Assembly: GCA_051453625.1 (NCBI GenBank)
Contig: JBOZIK010000001.1
Coordinates: 3,720,284-3,753,436 of the forward strand
Origin: Welwitschia mirabilis
Taxonomy: Eukaryota > Gnetophyta > Gnetopsida > Welwitschiales
DNA length: 33,153 nt
Direction of reading: 5' to 3'
The notes beneath the pieces are model-generated. The model saw only the letters and a list, made by a program, of their open reading frames with translations, was not told the origin of the DNA and searched no databases. This document shows positions 30,580 through 33,153 of the stretch, one piece after another. Made by a program: the position numbers and the translations under genes. The first letter of the stretch is position 1; each line of letters starts with the position of its first letter.

Positions 30580-31345
30580 CTAATAATTAATGACCTTTTC
30601 ACTTCTCAGCAATAATCAAACTTAATATCACTCTTAACTTTGAAATAAAATGTATTTTCTTGGATACATAAAGGCTTCATTGCCATTCCTTTTTCCATAG
30701 TTCAACACAAAATTTACCTTGAAGATAATGCTAAACCTATTAAGTAGCCCTAAAGAAGACTCAAGTTAGCCCTTAAACAAATCATTAAAGATGAAATTAT
30801 TAAACTCATGGACACTAGAAACATATATGTCATATCTGATACTAAGTGGATTAGTTCTTTAATGGTATTTTTAAAGAAGGAGGGAAAATGGAAAATGTGC
30901 ATTGATTTTAGAAAACTTAATGAGCTTACTAAAAATTATCATTACCATTTACCCTTCTTAATCAAGTACTTGATAAAATTCAAGGTCATCCCTACTATAG
31001 TTTTCTTGATGGGTATAGTAACTATAATCAAATTTGTATAACAAGTAAATATTAAGCTAGGACCACTTTCACCTCATCCTTTGGAACCTTTTCTTTTAGA
31101 TAAATGTCCTTTGGACTTTGTAATGTTCCTGGAACATTTCAACAAGCCATGATGGGTATTTTTTTTAATATGATAGAAGACTATTAAAATCTTTATGGAT
31201 GACTTATCCATCTTTGATAATAATTTTGAATAAACCATAGAAAAATTAGAGAAAGTCCTAGATTGATGTATCAAGAGTGGCTTACACTTGAGTTGGGAAA
31301 AGAGTTTTCTCCTTGTCAATCATGGAATTGGCCTAAAACATCACA
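30580..31345 (+). pseudogene. G4 reverse transcriptase remnant
   Basis: The plus-strand frame from about 30,586 reads ...NVFSWIHKGFIAIPFS, QHKIYLEDNAKPIK, then RRLKLALKQIIKDEIIKL, the open stretch 30,808-31,041 starting MDTRNIYVISDTKWISSLMV, and WKMCIDFRKLNELTK. Near 30,965 the frame shifts to LDKIQGHPYYSFLDGYSNYN (first catalytic Asp kept), TTFTSSFGTFSFR, MSFGLCNVPGTFQQAMMG. A second shift at about 31,175-31,185 leads to IKIFMDDLSIF (FMDD at 31,192-31,203, both Asp kept), then EKVLD and GLHLSWEKSFLL. Full domain order and near full length; broken by stops (mostly at Gln) and two frameshifts. Confidence 0.93.
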
Positions 31346-31365
31346 TTTCAAAATAAGGGATTAGA

Positions 31366-31995
31366 ATGGACCCCACAAAAGTTGATATCATTAAAAATCT
31401 TAGCCCTTTAACTAATGTTAAACAAGTTAGATCTTTTCTTGGTTATGCTAGTTTTTATCAATGTTTTATTCATGATTATGTCAGGATTTATAAACCTCTC
31501 CACTTCTTACTTGAAAAATATGTTAAATTTGATTATAACGATTCATGCTAACTTGCATTTGAAACCCTCAAAGAAAACATTTCTTCTGAATCTATTATCA
31601 CAGATCTTGATTGGAGTAAAGATTTTAAACTTATGTGTAATGCAAGTAACATTATTATAGAAGGGGTTCTTGGTCAAAAATATGAACATGGTTTCCAAGT
31701 CATATCTTTTCTTAGTAAATTTTTGTCCCAAGTCCAATTTAACTATACTACTACTGAGAGGGAAATGTTTGTCATTATCTGTTGCCTAGATCATCTTTAA
31801 CATTATCTTCTTAGTTTTTACATTAATATTTACACAGATCATATAGCCATCTACTATCTTATGACTAAAAAAATACTCTAGCACTAGAATTATTATGTGA
31901 GCCCTTCCCATGCAAAAATTTAATCTTGTCAACATTGATAAGGCTAAAAAACATAATAGTGTTGCTGATCATCTATCCCGACTTTCTTGCTCTCA
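31366..31995 (+). pseudogene. G4 RT thumb and RNase H remnant
   Basis: In frame with the FMDD block: MDPTKVDIIKNLSPLTNVKQ, VRSFLGYASFYQCFIHDY and KPLHFLLEKYVKFDY (connection region), then DWSKDFKLMCNASN, GVLGQKYEHGFQVISFLSK, YTTTEREMFVIICCLDHL, YINIYTDHIAIYYLM and finally SVADHLSRLSC (about 31,963-31,995). In CNASN the first RNase H Asp (family C-D-A-S-D) is Asn at 31,639-31,641, a G-to-A change; the later Glu (TERE) and Asp (YTDH) remain. A frame change falls after about 31,925. Confidence 0.92.
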
Positions 31996-33153
31996 TAATG
32001 AAGTTCCCATTAATGATTCTTTTCTTGACAAGAAATTGTTTGCAATTAAATAACTTTATGCTATCTCTTCTACTTATCCCGCTCCTTGATATGCTGATAT
32101 TGTGAACTACCTTGTGATTATAAAAACTCCTTAGCATTGGAACCATAACCAATGTAAAACTTTTCTCCATAGGATCAGTGACTATGAATGGAATAAACTC
32201 CATCTCTATAGACATTGCAAAGATCAAATCATGCGTAAGTTTATACTTAGTGGGAAAGCTTAGAAATCCTAAAACTTTGCTATGGTGAGGTATGTGGGGA
32301 CACTTTAGTGGCTAAAAGACCATCATGAAAATTATTTACTTTGGTTTTTATTGGCCTACTCTTTTTAAGGATTCATATAACTTTGCTAGAAGGTGTGATG
32401 CATGTCAATGTTATGATAGCCTAATCTGTTCTCACAATATACCCTTTAAACCTATACTTGAATGTGAACTTTTTAATTGTTGGGGAATTGACTTTGTAGG
32501 CCCTATCACACCACCTTTTCATGACAAAAATTATATCCTTATCAATGTTGATTATGTTACTAAATAGATGGAGGCTATTCCTACTACCAAAAATGATGTT
32601 CAAACCATTTGCAACTTTGTTCGAACTCATATCTTTTAATGTTTTAGTTTTTCATAAATTATCATTAGTGATTAGGGAACTCATTTCATTAACCACTTTT
32701 TTTGCAAACTTCTTTTATCCATTGGTGTTGAACATCGAATAGCATAGACCTATCACCCTCAAACTAATGGTCAAGCTAAAAACGCAAATCGAGAAATAAA
32801 AAAGATGCTTAAAAAATTAGCCTCTATCAATAAGAAAACATGATCCTCTAAACTTAATGATGTTCTTTGGGCTTACTGTACTACTTGACATAATTCTCTA
32901 GGTTTTTTACCATATAAACTTATGTACGGAAAAGTTTGTATTTTACCGATTGATGTTTGTTATAATTCTTATAGCTTCACCCATTAAATTAATCTTATAC
33001 ACTTGAATGAAAACCTTAAAACTCGATTAGCCTAACTTGACCATTTAGATGAAAAACGAACTCATGCTTTACATTCTCAACTCATTCATAAAGCTCAAGC
33101 CAAGTTCAGACATGACAAAAAGATTATTCATAAGTAGTTTGAACCTAGTCAAC
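31996..33153 (+). pseudogene. G4 integrase remnant, cut by window end
   Basis: The block SHNEVPINDSFLDKKLFAIK precedes the zinc region; DYEWNKLHLYRHCKDQIMRK (about 32,180-32,240) and YFGFYWPTLFKDSYNFARRC with CDACQC (to about 32,412) complete the HHCC part. The core has FKPILECELFNCWGIDFVGP (first Asp near 32,490), ILINVDYVTK, ISD then a stop and GTHFINHFF (second Asp at 32,670-32,672), and YHPQTNGQAKNANREIKK (32,748-32,802). The third catalytic position, Glu in the family, is Lys at 32,778-32,780. Then LNDVLWAYCTT, LPYKLMYGKVC and the C-terminal helix region KRTHALHSQLIHKAQAKFRH near the edge. Stops and shifts throughout; the C-terminal domain is off the end. Confidence 0.92.

Larger units (their letters stand above)
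25882..33153 (+). mobile_element. Athila-like Ty3/gypsy retrotransposon G4, truncated by window end
   Basis: The best-preserved element. In plus order: 5' LTR (about 25,882-26,911), primer-binding site (26,915-26,932), leader with repeated dyad motifs, gag (27,478-29,590, with two N gaps), protease (29,880-30,230), RT (30,580-31,345), RNase H (31,366-31,995) and integrase (31,996 to the window edge). The RT motif FMDDLSIF, the phrase HPQTNGQA and the tRNA-Asp primer site match the plant Athila lineage. Long parts stay in one frame, with stops mostly at Gln codons. The 3' LTR lies outside the window. Confidence 0.9.

Noticed and set aside
31415-31660. Alternative plus frame and opposite-strand frames over the G4 RNase H and RT
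   Set aside because: They overlap the frame with clear RT/RNase H motifs and have no family resemblance.
4950-33153. A reassigned genetic code (TAA/TAG read as Gln), since stops sit at conserved Gln positions
   Set aside because: Stops also replace Trp (TGG to TAG) and Arg or Trp (TGA), catalytic residues are lost, and primer sites show the same transitions in non-coding DNA. Deamination explains all of it.
1-33153. CRISPR array, bacterial operon, tRNA or rRNA genes
   Set aside because: No regularly spaced short repeats with unique spacers, no tRNA-like cloverleaf and no rRNA signature were seen; the content is plant retrotransposon DNA.

Overview
This window is plant nuclear heterochromatin. 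It is very A+T-rich (roughly three quarters A+T by eye), CpG is scarce, and it has three N gaps (12,011-12,020; 27,737-27,833; 28,212-28,730). I found no intact host gene, RNA gene or CRISPR array. Almost everything recognisable is a decayed LTR retrotransposon. The lineages (Athila-like Ty3/gypsy primed by tRNA-Asp, and SIRE-like Ty1/copia) point to a flowering plant; I cannot name the species.

Layout, left to right. (a) 1-4,940: unassigned, with a 5' cluster of a short dyad motif and a four-copy tandem repeat (2,404-2,740). (b) 4,950-9,026, minus: Ty3/gypsy element G1 in the order gag, protease, RNase H, integrase, with the reverse transcriptase missing. (c) 10,440-11,892, minus: a reading frame of about 480 codons with about 26 stops but no visible frameshift, resembling the extra protein of plant gypsy-type elements. 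(d) 12,050-19,078, minus: element G2, with two LTRs of about 1.43 kb, a tRNA-Asp-type primer-binding site and a gag remnant but no pol, so apparently non-autonomous. (e) 19,079-22,650, minus: Ty1/copia element C1 (protease, integrase, RT, RNase H), its 5' part cut off. (f) 22,749-25,881, plus: element G3, same family as G2 but in opposite orientation, with 5' LTR, primer-binding site and gag-like remnant; its 3' part is not seen. (g) 25,882-33,153, plus: Athila-like element G4, the best preserved, with 5' LTR, primer-binding site, leader repeats, gag, protease, RT, RNase H and integrase, running off the window end.

The decay has a consistent signature. Stops sit where the families have Gln, Trp or Arg, and the primer-binding sites differ from the tRNA-Asp complement almost only by C-to-T or G-to-A changes, as expected from long-term cytosine methylation and deamination. 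Catalytic residues are lost in each coding element; all three integrases carry Lys in place of the catalytic Glu. G2 and G3 form a large inverted pair around C1, and the sharp truncations at the C1/G3 and G3/G4 boundaries suggest nested insertion.

No exciting new functional system is evident. The most interesting items are the frameshift-free but nonsense-riddled frame, the inverted G2/G3 pair, and a dyad motif recurring in the LTR, leader and pol of G4.
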